Positions 8,045 through 16,422 of a stretch of DNA of 64,000 nt are shown in pieces (within the stretch, counting starts at the first letter, position 1; each line of letters begins with the position of its first letter). The notes beneath the pieces are model-generated. The model was given only the letters and a program-made list of their open reading frames with translations. It had not been told where the DNA came from and made no database searches. This DNA comes from Paenibacillus taichungensis. GTDB lineage: Bacteria > Bacillota > Bacilli > Paenibacillales > Paenibacillaceae. The stretch covers positions 1-64,000 of the forward strand of contig NZ_JABMCC010000106.1 in the NCBI RefSeq assembly GCF_013359905.1, in the 5' to 3' direction. A program made the translations under genes and the position numbers.

Positions 8045-9484
8045 TTAGCGGTTCAGTACATCTGTAAGCAGTTGATTGGCTAGTCCCGGATTGGCTTTGC
8101 CTTTGCTTTCTTTCATGACTTGACCAACGAGGAAACCAATGGCCTTCTGCTTCCCAGCCTTGTAATCTTCCACGGATTGCGGGTTGTTCGCAACAACCTG
8201 CTCCACAATGGCGAGAATGGCACCTGAGTCACTAATCTGGACCAGACCTTTTTCTTCGACGATTTGCTGCGGGAGCTTGCCGCTCTCCAGCATTTCCTTA
8301 AATACCGTTTTGGCGATTTTACTGTTAATTGTACCTTTTTCAAGCAATCCAATCATCTCACCCAGACCTTGGCCAGTCAGTGGCACCTGAGTCAATTCAA
8401 GGTTGCTGGTATTCAAGTAACCAAGCAAATCGCCCATAATCCAGTTGGATACGGCTTTGGCATCCTTGGTGTATTTCAGACTGTCTTCAAATAGATCAGC
8501 GACCGCTTTGGATGAGGTAATAACCTCTGCATCATAATTAGGCAGTCCATAATCAGCCGTATAACGGGCTTTACGCTCGTCCGGAAGCTCCGGTATGGAA
8601 GCTCTAATCCGTTCTTTCCAGGCTGCATCAATATGCAGCTTCACCAAGTCCGGATCTGGGAAATAACGATAGTCATGCGCCTGCTCTTTACCACGCATCG
8701 ACAGTGTTTTCCCTTGAGCCTCATCCCAGCGACGAGTTTCCTGAACCACTTCACCGCCGTCGTCCAAAATTTCAGCTTGGCGGAACTGCTCGTATTCCAG
8801 ACCGCGCTGAACGCCACGGAAGGAGTTCATGTTTTTCAGTTCGGCTCTCGTTCCCAGCTTCTCCTGTCCATGCGGACGCAAACTAATGTTGGCATCACAA
8901 CGCAATGAACCTTCTTCCATCTTCACGTCGGATACATCACAGTACTGCATGATGGCACGCAATTTCTCCAGGTATGCACGAGCTTCCTCCGGAGAAGAAA
9001 TCTCCGGCTCGGACACAATCTCTACGAGCGGAGTACCCACACGGTTGAAATCGACCAATGAAGCATAACCGCCGTCAACGTGGGTAAGCTTCCCTGCATC
9101 TTCTTCCAGATGAAGACGCGTAATCCCGATTCGCTTCGTTTCACCGTTAACTTCAATATCGATCCAGCCATTCTCACCGATCGGTTGATCGAATTGTGAG
9201 ATCTGATAAGCTTTCGGAGAATCGGGGTAGAAGTAGTTTTTGCGGTCAAACTTGCTGACATCAGCAATGGTGCAGTTAAGGGCCATGGCTGCTTTCATCG
9301 CGTAATCTACAGCTTGGCGATTCAATACAGGCAATACGCCTGGATGTCCGAGACAGACCGGACAAGTATGTGTATTTGGCGGAGCTCCAAAGGCAGTGGA
9401 GCAGCCGCAAAAGATTTTGGAGTTTGTATGCAACTCGACATGGACTTCAAGTCCAACGACCGTTTCATATTTAGATGCGGACAT
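8045..9484 (-). CDS. gatB: Asp-tRNA(Asn)/Glu-tRNA(Gln) amidotransferase subunit B
   Basis: A 479-residue GatB, the subunit that binds misacylated tRNA and carries the kinase-like step of transamidation. Family signatures are clear: [20 protein letters not shown] at the N-terminus, [33 protein letters not shown], and [10 protein letters not shown] near residue 125. The C-terminal helical GatB/YqeY domain covers about 330-479. Length is normal. ATG 9484 has GGAGG 9 nt upstream. It is the last gene of gatC-gatA-gatB, 26 nt after gatA. Its presence suggests tRNA-Gln, and perhaps tRNA-Asn, is charged indirectly here. Confidence 0.98.
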   Translation of the reverse strand: MSASKYETVVGLEVHVELHTNSKIFCGCSTAFGAPPNTHTCPVCLGHPGVLPVLNRQAVDYAMKAAMALNCTIADVSKFDRKNYFYPDSPKAYQISQFDQPIGENGWIDIEVNGETKRIGITRLHLEEDAGKLTHVDGGYASLVDFNRVGTPLVEIVSEPEISSPEEARAYLEKLRAIMQYCDVSDVKMEEGSLRCDANISLRPHGQEKLGTRAELKNMNSFRGVQRGLEYEQFRQAEILDDGGEVVQETRRWDEAQGKTLSMRGKEQAHDYRYFPDPDLVKLHIDAAWKERIRASIPELPDERKARYTADYGLPNYDAEVITSSKAVADLFEDSLKYTKDAKAVSNWIMGDLLGYLNTSNLELTQVPLTGQGLGEMIGLLEKGTINSKIAKTVFKEMLESGKLPQQIVEEKGLVQISDSGAILAIVEQVVANNPQSVEDYKAGKQKAIGFLVGQVMKESKGKANPGLANQLLTDVLNR

Positions 9485-9510
9485 TTCTATATTCCTCCGT
9501 TCCGGGCAGT

Positions 9511-10968
9511 CTACAGCTGCGGACGCTGCTTGTGGAATTCCGTATTTTGTTCAAACGCATGCGCTACGCGCAGTACGGTCGTTTCATCAAAAGCTTTACC
9601 GATAATCTGCATGCCGACAGGCAGTCCATCCGAGAATCCACAAGGGATGCTAACTGCAGGTACACCAGCCAGGCTGACAGGGATAGTCAGAATATCATTG
9701 AGATACATCGTAAGTGGGTCATCGACTTGGGAACCAAGTTTAAATGCCGTTGTTGGCGCAGTTGGCCCAATGATGACATCATATTTGGCAAATACGTCGT
9801 CGAAATCCTGCTTGATCAACGTACGCACTTTCTGAGCTTTCAAATAATACGCATCGTAGTAACCTGAGCTGAGTGCATAGGTTCCAAGCATGATGCGTCG
9901 TTTCACTTCGGGACCAAAACCTTGACTACGGGATTGGTGGTACAAATCCAGCAAGTTCTCCGGATTGTCTGCACGAACACCATAACGCACGCCGTCGAAA
10001 CGAGCCAGGTTCGAAGAAGCCTCTGAAGAAGCGAGCAGATAATACGTAGCTACCGCATATTCGGTATGCGGTAGGGATACTTCTTCCCATGTTGCGCCGA
10101 GTCCTTCGAGGACTTTCAGGGCTGACAGGACGGTTTCTTTAACTTGAGGATCAACGCCTTCACCAATGTATTCCTTCGGAACAGCAATGCGAAGCCCTTT
10201 GACATCCCCTGTGAGTCCGCTCAAGTAATCCGGGATATCCACTTTCGCGGATGTCGAATCTTTGGCGTCATAACCAGCAATGGCTTGCAGCACATAGGCA
10301 GAGTCCTCGACATTTTTCGTCAAAGGTCCAATCTGATCCAGAGAAGATGCGAATGCAACCAGACCAAAGCGGGAAACGAGTCCGTAGGTCGGTTTCAAGC
10401 CAACCACGCCGCAATAGGATGCAGGCTGTCTGATGGAGCCGCCTGTATCTGATCCCAATGTGAAATAAGCTTCTCCTGCCGCAACAGCCGCAGCAGATCC
10501 ACCACTTGAGCCGCCCGGAACACGATCGAGTGCCCATGGATTACGTACAGGGTAGAAGCTTGAATTTTCATTGGACCCACCCATGGCGAATTCGTCCATG
10601 TTCAGCTTCCCGATCGTCACGGTATCCGCCGCTTTCAGCTTCTCGACAACTGTTGCATCATACACCGGGTCGAAATTGCGCAAAAACTGGCTGCCGCATG
10701 TTGTGCGAAGTCCGTTCGTAACGATGTTGTCCTTAATGCCGACAGGCAGACCGAAAAGCAAACCTTTCTCCTCACCGCTGACGAGACGATCATCCAGTTG
10801 ACGTGCACGTGCACGTGCCTGCTCTTCATCCAACGCCAGATAAGCCTTAACCTTTTCATCCCGTTCACCAATGTTTTGATATGCCTGATTCACCAGATCG
10901 CTGACCGACAGCTCCTTGGCGTGCAGCTTGTTATGTATCTCCGGCAACGATTGTTCAAATAAACTCAC
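9511..10968 (-). CDS. gatA: Asp-tRNA(Asn)/Glu-tRNA(Gln) amidotransferase subunit A
   Basis: A 485-residue amidase-signature enzyme that releases ammonia from glutamine for the GatB active site. The catalytic triad region is intact: the first lysine in LPVGIKDNI, the Gly/Ser-rich loop [15 protein letters not shown], and the cis-Ser/nucleophile stretch [13 protein letters not shown]. Length matches the family. The start is GTG 10968, with GGAGG 9 nt upstream. It follows gatC by 27 nt. Confidence 0.98.
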   Translation of the reverse strand: MSLFEQSLPEIHNKLHAKELSVSDLVNQAYQNIGERDEKVKAYLALDEEQARARARQLDDRLVSGEEKGLLFGLPVGIKDNIVTNGLRTTCGSQFLRNFDPVYDATVVEKLKAADTVTIGKLNMDEFAMGGSNENSSFYPVRNPWALDRVPGGSSGGSAAAVAAGEAYFTLGSDTGGSIRQPASYCGVVGLKPTYGLVSRFGLVAFASSLDQIGPLTKNVEDSAYVLQAIAGYDAKDSTSAKVDIPDYLSGLTGDVKGLRIAVPKEYIGEGVDPQVKETVLSALKVLEGLGATWEEVSLPHTEYAVATYYLLASSEASSNLARFDGVRYGVRADNPENLLDLYHQSRSQGFGPEVKRRIMLGTYALSSGYYDAYYLKAQKVRTLIKQDFDDVFAKYDVIIGPTAPTTAFKLGSQVDDPLTMYLNDILTIPVSLAGVPAVSIPCGFSDGLPVGMQIIGKAFDETTVLRVAHAFEQNTEFHKQRPQL

Positions 10969-10995
10969 GTAATTCGTCCTCCTTCCGGTTATCCG

Positions 10996-11283
10996 TTATT
11001 CCATTACAGCAGGCACTTTGAATTGCCCGTCTTCTTCATCTGGTGCATTGCGCATGACCTGTTCAATCGACAGACTTTCCTTCGTCTCATCTTCACGCAT
11101 CACATTGCTGACGTGCAGCACGTGAGTGGTTGGCTCAATGTTCTCTGTATCCAGTTCATTCAGCTTCTCAGCATATTTTAAAATCGCGTTCAGCTGTCCT
11201 GTCAGGGTCTGCTCTTCTTCAGCAGTCAAATTAAGCCGGGCCAGCTTGGCCACATGCTGAACGTCATTATTCGAAATACTCAT
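10996..11283 (-). CDS. gatC: Asp-tRNA(Asn)/Glu-tRNA(Gln) amidotransferase subunit C
   Basis: A 95-residue GatC, the small clamp subunit holding GatA and GatB together. Typical features are VAKLARLNLTAEEE near the N-terminus, the mid-region KLNELDTENIEPTTH and the C-terminal APDEEDGQFKVPAV. It is the first gene of the operon; GAAGGAGG stands 8 nt before ATG 11283. Confidence 0.97.
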   Translation of the reverse strand: MSISNNDVQHVAKLARLNLTAEEEQTLTGQLNAILKYAEKLNELDTENIEPTTHVLHVSNVMREDETKESLSIEQVMRNAPDEEDGQFKVPAVME

Positions 11284-11374
11284 TTCCGGATGCCTCCTTC
11301 ATTCGTTCTAATTCCTGAAACCGCCGAAAACGAATCGACCGTTTAACGGGCTAAAGTCCAAGATAACTTTTTTC

Positions 11375-11403
11375 ATTATAGGTGAGATAGTTCGACAATT
11401 CAA
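11375..11403 (-). promoter_or_regulatory. gatCAB operon promoter
   Basis: TTGAAT (11398-11403), 17 nt, TATAAT (11375-11380) on the minus strand, about 90 nt upstream of gatC. The rest of the 11284-11552 gap shows nothing else I can name. Confidence 0.65.
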
Positions 11404-11552
11404 TGCAAATGACCCGAGTTACCGAATATGCAAAATAACCCCAAACGGTGGAGTCCTCCTTTAATACAAATTTCAAAACCTAATTAACTGAATTTTTACG
11501 TGCAAAACCAGGATAATGAGGGGATTCAAGATTCATATGTTCCAATCTAATC

Positions 11553-11580
11553 AAAAAAGAGCCGGCATCAGCCGACTCTT
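11553..11580 (-). terminator. Intrinsic terminator after the 127-aa gene
   Basis: AAGAGTCGGC pairs with GCCGGCTCTT across a TGAT tetraloop on the minus strand, followed by TTTTTTG; it starts 7 nt after the stop of the upstream gene. Confidence 0.9.
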
Positions 11581-11586
11581 AAAATT

Positions 11587-11970
11587 CTAAATCCATGCAC
11601 GCAGGTTAACCTGCTTTATAAAATCCGCCTGTGACATAACATCGTTCGCGGTTTCTTCTTCCTCTTCCACAGCTTGAAAATCTCCGTTCATCAGATGATG
11701 AAACAGTTTCTCATTGTGTGTCGCAAGGGCGTAATCTATCAACGCTTCTCGCTCGACCCGCTCAGCTTCCTGCTTCAGCAGAACCTCTTCTAGATCGACG
11801 TCGCCGGATGGAACAAAAAAGTTCCGATTCACCTGCGGCACTCGAAGCACGTAATCGAACGCATTGTCCGGATTCCGGTCATAAGCGATGATGAAACCAT
11901 ATTCCCCCACAGGAAGATTCTGCTCAAACGCATCCGCGACGATGACAACCTTCTCTCCTAATCGCAGCAT
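11587..11970 (-). CDS. Conserved hypothetical protein, acidic C-terminal half
   Basis: A 127-residue soluble protein I do not recognise. The N-terminal 55 residues look like a small beta-barrel (LGEKVVIVADAF, VGEYGFIIAYDR, DYVLRVPQVNRNFFVPSGDVDLEE). The C-terminal half is helical and strongly acidic, with an EEEEET run, and resembles a short recruiting tail. Gene boundaries are well supported: AGGAGG 7 nt before ATG 11970 and a strong terminator just after the stop. It is a single-gene unit between gatCAB and the sigma-Y operon. Confidence 0.7.
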   Translation of the reverse strand: MLRLGEKVVIVADAFEQNLPVGEYGFIIAYDRNPDNAFDYVLRVPQVNRNFFVPSGDVDLEEVLLKQEAERVEREALIDYALATHNEKLFHHLMNGDFQAVEEEEETANDVMSQADFIKQVNLRAWI

Positions 11971-12097
11971 CGTCTAACCTCCTGGTAGTCTATCTTTTTA
12001 TTATTTGTATAGTCTACTAGAAAAGAATAGCGATGTCTACGATTACTAGAATTAAACAAAACATTTGTGCAAAATCTTTTTTTTCAAGCCATTAACT

Positions 12098-12334
12098 CTA
12101 TGATTTGCCCGACGTTCGCTTAGGTGGTCTGCGATCTGCTCTCACCACAATAAACCAATATATGATCAAAGGTGTTGGGAACCCGGTAATGCCCCACAAT
12201 CCCCATAACCAGGGGAAACGGCCACGTCTGCGTGCATCCTGAAAGATCCATGTTCCCTGTATTAGCAAGAGAATGGCAATCAGAATAAGCCATATGAGAG
12301 GAATCTCATTTAAAGAATAATGCAGATCATTCAT
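12098..12334 (-). CDS. yxlD: YxlD-like small membrane protein of the sigma-Y operon
   Basis: A 78-residue protein with two membrane helices (about residues 12-31 and 42-64) joined by a short basic loop, FQDARRRGRFPW, then GLWGITGFPTPLIIYWFI. This PLDc_N-like two-helix layout and its place after sigY and yxlC match B. subtilis YxlD, which with YxlE restrains sigma-Y. Its start overlaps the end of yxlC by 8 nt and has AAGGAG 7 nt upstream, so translation is probably coupled. Identity rests on context and topology more than on sequence. Confidence 0.65.
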   Translation of the reverse strand: MNDLHYSLNEIPLIWLILIAILLLIQGTWIFQDARRRGRFPWLWGLWGITGFPTPLIIYWFIVVRADRRPPKRTSGKS

Positions 12335-12668
12335 GACGAGTCTCCTTCCGGCGTCGCCCTGACCAGATTACTGCCACGGCAATCGCTGCACACAAGCTTA
12401 TAGCCTGGATACCCAAATATAGAGCTGGAGCCGAATGGAACAACAAGACACCAAAAGCAATAATGAACAGTCCCACAATCCAAAACAAAATCATTTCGAT
12501 CCGATTGGCTCGTCGTTTCATTTGTTTTCGTTCCTTGACTTGGGCTTCAATGGAGGCTAATGAAGGAATGTTTACAGGTTCATACGCATCATCGAGCACT
12601 TTCATCTGTTGTTGCATTCGCATCAGAATCTCTTGTTCATCCTGTTCCTCAGATCTGCTCATGCTCAA
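12327..12668 (-). CDS. yxlC: YxlC family protein of the sigma-Y operon
   Basis: A 113-residue protein with a polar, Glu/Gln-rich N-terminal half and two C-terminal membrane helices (about 59-78 and 83-103). The polar half followed by two helices, directly downstream of an ECF sigma gene, fits the YxlC/DUF5345 family. The start is either TTG 12668, overlapping the sigY stop with AAAGGAG 5 nt upstream, or ATG 12662. It probably contributes to membrane control of sigma-Y; this is inference from the B. subtilis operon. Confidence 0.65.
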   Translation of the reverse strand: MSMSRSEEQDEQEILMRMQQQMKVLDDAYEPVNIPSLASIEAQVKERKQMKRRANRIEMILFWIVGLFIIAFGVLLFHSAPALYLGIQAISLCAAIAVAVIWSGRRRKETRHE

Positions 12669-13204
12669 CCCAGCTCCTTTCTCAATTGACGAAGACCATA
12701 GGCAGTTCGAGACTTCGCCGTTCCGGATGGAATACCCAGCATTTCACCAATTTCATCATAGCCATAGCCATAATAATGCTTCAACAGGACAGTAATACGA
12801 TGTTCTGGGGTTAACCTTGTCATGGCATCCATGACATCTGTCCATTCTTCATTCCGGCTCTCAAATTGCCACCGCAATTTCCGTACAGCCTGATTACGAA
12901 TGGCTTCCAGCCAAATCTGTTCTCTTCGTCTGCGCCTAGTCTTGTCGATATATATACGGGTGGCAATCGTAATCATCCATGACGAAAAGGCAGACGAGCC
13001 ATCGTATCTATGAATATTTTCCATACATCGAATCATCGTATCCTGCACCGTCTCCTCAGCAACGTTGGGGTCCATCGTTACTTTGACAAGATACTTATAC
13101 ACAAAAGCGTAATGGCGCTGCAGCAGTTCTGCCAGCGCACTGTCATCTCCCTGTATCGCTCTCTGTACCTCTTCCAGTTCGGCTGCCTCCATCTGAATCA
13201 TCAC
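12665..13204 (-). CDS. sigY: ECF RNA polymerase sigma factor, SigY-like
   Basis: A 179-residue ECF sigma factor. Sigma-2 covers about residues 20-90 (HYAFVYKYLVKVTMDPNVAEETVQDTM spans its core and FSSWMITIATR follows). Sigma-4 covers about 125-178, with the helix-turn-helix GYGYDEIGEMLGIPSGTAKSR. The start is GTG 13204 or the adjacent ATG 13201, with GGAG upstream. The downstream yxlC- and yxlD-like genes point to SigY. A candidate promoter with a TGAACG -35 lies just upstream, so the operon probably activates itself. No anti-sigma of the zinc-binding type is present. Confidence 0.85.
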   Translation of the reverse strand: MMIQMEAAELEEVQRAIQGDDSALAELLQRHYAFVYKYLVKVTMDPNVAEETVQDTMIRCMENIHRYDGSSAFSSWMITIATRIYIDKTRRRRREQIWLEAIRNQAVRKLRWQFESRNEEWTDVMDAMTRLTPEHRITVLLKHYYGYGYDEIGEMLGIPSGTAKSRTAYGLRQLRKELG

Positions 13205-13228
13205 CTGCTCTCCGCTCAGTCTTATGTT

Positions 13229-13256
13229 ATTACGACAGGCTCTGCAAAAACGTTCA
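13229..13256 (-). promoter_or_regulatory. Candidate sigma-Y autoregulatory promoter
   Basis: On the minus strand TGAACG (13251-13256), a 16-nt spacer, then CGTAAT (13229-13234), 25 nt before the sigY start. TGAAC(G) with a CGT-type -10 at this spacing is the ECF pattern reported for sigma-Y of B. subtilis. Confidence 0.6.
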
Positions 13257-13263
13257 ATTCAAT

Positions 13264-13305
13264 CCAAAAAAAAATCTGAAGCCGACAATTTCCCGGGCAA
13301 TCAGA
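13264..13305 (-). terminator. Intrinsic terminator overlapping the stop of the 106-aa ORF
   Basis: On the minus strand TCTGA-tt-GCC pairs with GGC-t-TCAGA, followed by nine T. The stem begins inside the stop codon of the upstream ORF and ends just before the sigma-Y promoter, insulating sigY. Confidence 0.75.
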
Positions 13306-13621
13306 CTTCATTTCGGTAATCTTGCAGTTTGTCGAACCACGGTTGGTTACGGGCTCCGCTGCTTAATAAACGACTTCTCCATATATTCTGCTGTTGATCC
13401 TTGATTGGATTCATCTCATTGTTCATGTAATTATGTAGTTGAGGACGCTGGGTAACTGCTTCTATTCTGCCACTTTCCATTGCTCGTCGGTTTTCTTCGA
13501 TGATCAGGTTCTCGGAACGTTGTCCCAACTGGATCACTCGCTTTTTCTCCACTTCTAATTCCTCGCTCTCATTAGCTATTGTTTCTATCATCATTCTTCT
13601 GACTATTATCATCTCATGCAC
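13301..13621 (-). CDS. Hypothetical polar protein, possible remnant
   Basis: A 106-residue reading frame rich in Glu, Arg and Gln, with a helical N-terminal half (NESEELEVEKKRVIQLG) and no recognised domain. No good ribosome binding site precedes ATG 13621 or the ATG pair at 13594 and 13591. The TATAAT just upstream has no matching -35. In its favour, a terminator begins exactly at its stop codon. It could be a small real gene or the tail of a decayed one. Confidence 0.35.
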   Translation of the reverse strand: MHEMIIVRRMMIETIANESEELEVEKKRVIQLGQRSENLIIEENRRAMESGRIEAVTQRPQLHNYMNNEMNPIKDQQQNIWRSRLLSSGARNQPWFDKLQDYRNEV

Positions 13622-13732
13622 ATTATAATTCGACTTGCTAAATGGACTAGAACGATCTTCTGTAGATACTTGTCAACGAACTGTATGTAGGGTTAAACGG
13701 ATGTAACTTTGATAAAAAAAATTGGGTGAAAA

Positions 13733-13775
13733 CAAAAAAAGAACGCAAACCGGGTATAGACCACAGTCTGCGTGC
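13733..13775 (-). terminator. Intrinsic terminator after the MBL hydrolase operon
   Basis: ACGCAgAC pairs with GTtTGCGT on the minus strand across a loop of about 15 nt, then TCTTTTTTT. It lies about 127 nt past the stop at 13902. The rest of 13622-13901 holds nothing else I can support. Confidence 0.6.
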
Positions 13776-13901
13776 TTCGCAAGTTAGGGTGTTTCTTTGT
13801 ATTGCTTCAGTTAGATGGTGCTTTAACGCTTGTAACAACTAATTGCTATTCTAATGAAAAAGTTGTCACTTGTCCAGACTTTCTTCACATAAATTGTCGG
13901 A

Positions 13902-14534
13902 TCATCTTGCAGACACGTAAGGATTGTTCTTCTTCTCATAACCGATTGTCGTTTTGGGACCATGACCTGGATACACTTTGACCTCATCCGAGAAGGTGTA
14001 CAATTTGTTCTGAATTGAATCAATCAGATCGCGTTCACGGCCTCCTGTCAGATCCGTTCTGCCTACACCCATACGGAACAGAACATCTCCAGCAAACAGA
14101 TCCTCACCACATAGCAGACTTACACTGCCTGGTGAGTGTCCTGGTGTATGGTACACTTTGAATGTATGACCAATAAAGTTCAACGCCTGACCTTCGTCCA
14201 AGGCATATTCAGCTGGATCTGTCGATAACGGCGGGGTAGCCTGAGGCCAGTTCAAAGAACCATTCAATTTCGGCGTTGTGAGCCAATCACTCTCCAAGTC
14301 ATGCAAATAAACGGGACAGCCTTTCAATTTGCGAATTTCATCCACGCCGCCCATATGATCAAAATGCGCGTGAGTGAGCAGGATCGCTTCAATCTCAAGG
14401 TCTTGAATAGCTTTGAGTAATGGGCCTGGATTCATTCCCGGGTCAATGATTACCGCTTTACCTGGATCATCACCCTGCAACAGATACGCATTGGTCTGGA
14501 GCGGTCCCAAAGAAAATGTACGAATGTTAAGCAT
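13902..14534 (-). CDS. MBL-fold metallo-hydrolase (glyoxalase II-like, YqgX type)
   Basis: A 210-residue metallo-beta-lactamase-fold hydrolase. The metal motif THAHFDHMGG is at about residues 54-63, further ligands lie in VYHTPGHSPGS and the Asp of LFAGDVLF, and the last His is in VYPGHGP. The short length and the N-terminal FSLGPLQTNAYLL are typical of the YqgX/glyoxalase II-like branch, which hydrolyses thioesters or related small molecules; the substrate is not defined. It is the third gene of a compact unit DedA, thioredoxin-like, MBL, 6 nt behind its neighbour. Confidence 0.85.
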   Translation of the reverse strand: MLNIRTFSLGPLQTNAYLLQGDDPGKAVIIDPGMNPGPLLKAIQDLEIEAILLTHAHFDHMGGVDEIRKLKGCPVYLHDLESDWLTTPKLNGSLNWPQATPPLSTDPAEYALDEGQALNFIGHTFKVYHTPGHSPGSVSLLCGEDLFAGDVLFRMGVGRTDLTGGRERDLIDSIQNKLYTFSDEVKVYPGHGPKTTIGYEKKNNPYVSAR

Positions 14535-14540
14535 ATCGGC

Positions 14541-15110
14541 TCAGTAACCCGAAATCAGTTCACGCAACTCACGAATAATAGCTGCATTGGACTCCGTTCC
14601 TTCCCCATAACGTTTACCAATCTCTTGACGTGCAATAGCCAAATTATCCTGATAATCTGCCGCTTCACGATCTGGGTTGTTACGTTTGAATTCAACCATA
14701 ACTTCCTGCACATGTTGTGGACGAGGTCCCCATTGACCCAGTACATGTCCGCCCGTATCTGCAAAAATAACGACAGGGACAGAGCGTCCGCCCATCGTAA
14801 GGAACTCATCCATCACTTCAGGGTGATTTTCCAAAATTAGAACTTCAGTCGGAATGCCGGAGATTTCCAGCGCCTGGAACACGACTGGAACATTGCGTAC
14901 CACGTCGCCACACCAGTCAGCAGCCAAAATTAACACACGCAAATCATCGCGGTGATTCAGGCTTTCGAAAAATTCACGATCATCCTCGCTTGGCCATGCA
15001 AAGCTGTCATAGTTTGCCTGGAACTCACTTTGGTTCTTCGTCATGCTCTCAATGAATTCTTTCGGTGGCAGACCTTTACCGAATTTGTGAGACAAGTTTG
15101 GTTTTCCCAT
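14541..15110 (-). CDS. Thioredoxin-family protein with a single active-site Cys
   Basis: A 189-residue protein of the Thioredoxin_9 type. The strand-motif LRVLILAADWCGDVVRNVPV (about residues 57-76) aligns with the thioredoxin active site, but the second cysteine of CxxC is absent: C67 is followed by GDV. The later cis-Pro region RSVPVVIF (about 109-116) and GQWGPRP are as expected. With one cysteine it might act as a thiol reductase by a monothiol route, in bacillithiol chemistry, or as a binding protein; this is inference. It sits 2 nt after the DedA gene and 6 nt before the MBL gene, so all three are probably cotranscribed. Confidence 0.8.
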   Translation of the reverse strand: MGKPNLSHKFGKGLPPKEFIESMTKNQSEFQANYDSFAWPSEDDREFFESLNHRDDLRVLILAADWCGDVVRNVPVVFQALEISGIPTEVLILENHPEVMDEFLTMGGRSVPVVIFADTGGHVLGQWGPRPQHVQEVMVEFKRNNPDREAADYQDNLAIARQEIGKRYGEGTESNAAIIRELRELISGY

Positions 15111-15112
15111 AA

Positions 15113-15727
15113 CTAGACACTTCCCTTCTTTTTACGAGCATTCATCCATTTAATAAGTACATAAACAATCATAAGTGCGAGAGCAACGAGCAGAATCGGC
15201 ATAATATAAGGTGCCGCTTTCTCATTGATATGTTGCCATTGATCTCCAAGTATCATCCCTAAATATATAAACAATGCAGACCAAGGTATAACAGCGAGGG
15301 TTGTCAACAAAATAAATCGACCCGTATGCATTTTGGAAATACCGGCAGGAATCGATATGGCATGTCTTACGACCGGAACAAAACGCGCCGTGAAAATGAC
15401 ACCTGTCCCATACTTGCGGAACCACTCTTCGGAATGGTCGATGTGCTTTTTCTGGATCAATATGTATTTTCCGTAGCGTTCAAGTACAGGTCTTCCGCCA
15501 TAACGGCCAATCCAGTAAATAAATAGCTGGGCTATGACACCGCCCACGGTACCAAAAATCATTGCACCGAAAAAATTAATATGGCCTTGTGAAACGAGAA
15601 AACCTCCATATGCCAGTACAATTTCACTCGGAATAACTTCAAGCATTAGTCCAAGCATAATTCCAAAGTATCCAAGACTCTGAATCCAATCGAATAATTG
15701 ATTGACAATGTTATGAATAACGTCCAT
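15113..15727 (-). CDS. DedA family membrane protein (SNARE-associated/VTT domain)
   Basis: A 204-residue DedA protein with about five hydrophobic segments. Family motifs include EVIPSEIVLAYGG, GTVGGVIAQLFIYWIGRYGG, and FTARFVPVVRHAISIPAG near residue 115, which carries the conserved Arg and the re-entrant loop sequence. DedA members flip lipid carriers such as undecaprenyl phosphate or phosphatidylethanolamine and support membrane homeostasis. ATG 15727 has AGAGGG upstream. First gene of the three-gene unit. Confidence 0.92.
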   Translation of the reverse strand: MDVIHNIVNQLFDWIQSLGYFGIMLGLMLEVIPSEIVLAYGGFLVSQGHINFFGAMIFGTVGGVIAQLFIYWIGRYGGRPVLERYGKYILIQKKHIDHSEEWFRKYGTGVIFTARFVPVVRHAISIPAGISKMHTGRFILLTTLAVIPWSALFIYLGMILGDQWQHINEKAAPYIMPILLVALALMIVYVLIKWMNARKKKGSV

Positions 15728-15887
15728 CTCGACCCTCTTTCTTCATCCTGATTGGCAGTGCCCTTCCGCACCATGGATGTTCGTCCCTATTTTATCACAG
15801 GCCTCTAGCTGTTGCTACTTCACCCGTCTGGGATAGTGTCCCGCAGGCAGCCATTTGCATATGGTATCGGGAGAGGAGCGTGAGAAG

Positions 15888-16235
15888 ATGTCATTCAAAT
15901 CAGCACCCGGTACTCCCCCGGTCAAACATAACACCCCAGGCCAGAAGCTGCCTTCTGCCCGAGGTATCCGAAGAGCATGCAGCAAAGAGCTGTATCGAAC
16001 AGCCAAAAAGTTAAAGGTATATATCTCCCCCGAGCTGATGAAGCAAGCGGAAGAATTGTATTATGGGAAGGTCATCGCCAATCTGCTCTGGATCGGAGAA
16101 AATCGGGATAATCGCAAAAAATTATGCGAATGGTGGAACGCGGATGTCAGCCTAGAGATTGCGACTCTATGGGGTGTAGAGGTAGAACCGCTGCAAGCTG
16201 CCTTCAAGAATGCATTTGGCGGATACCGCCTGTAG
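15888..16235 (+). CDS. Conserved hypothetical protein
   Basis: A 115-residue protein I do not recognise. The first 25 residues are Pro-rich and probably disordered. The rest is helical and basic: IRRACSKELYRTAKKLKVYISPELMKQAEELYYGKV falls around residues 26-61, then WIGENRDNRKKLCEWWN and a C-terminal VEPLQAAFKNAFGGYRL. No membrane segment or signal peptide. I chose ATG 15888 with AGGAG 9 nt upstream; in-frame ATGs at 15855 and 15861 lack a site. It is transcribed alone, divergent from the DedA gene and convergent with the O-antigen-ligase-like gene. The 16236-16422 gap shows no clear terminator. Confidence 0.6.
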   Translation: MSFKSAPGTPPVKHNTPGQKLPSARGIRRACSKELYRTAKKLKVYISPELMKQAEELYYGKVIANLLWIGENRDNRKKLCEWWNADVSLEIATLWGVEVEPLQAAFKNAFGGYRL

Positions 16236-16422
16236 GTTGAGAGCAACTAACAGGTAGTCGAACAGCTAATCGTACAGCATATTGCTCGATTTTTGAATAA
16301 CCTGAACTGAGGCGTAAGGCAATACTTTCGTTGGATCCATGCGAGATCGTTCATCATGTTAAATATTGAATCAATGTTTTCATGGATTTTGTTCACCATC
16401 GGCGTTACGTGAGGTCAGATAT

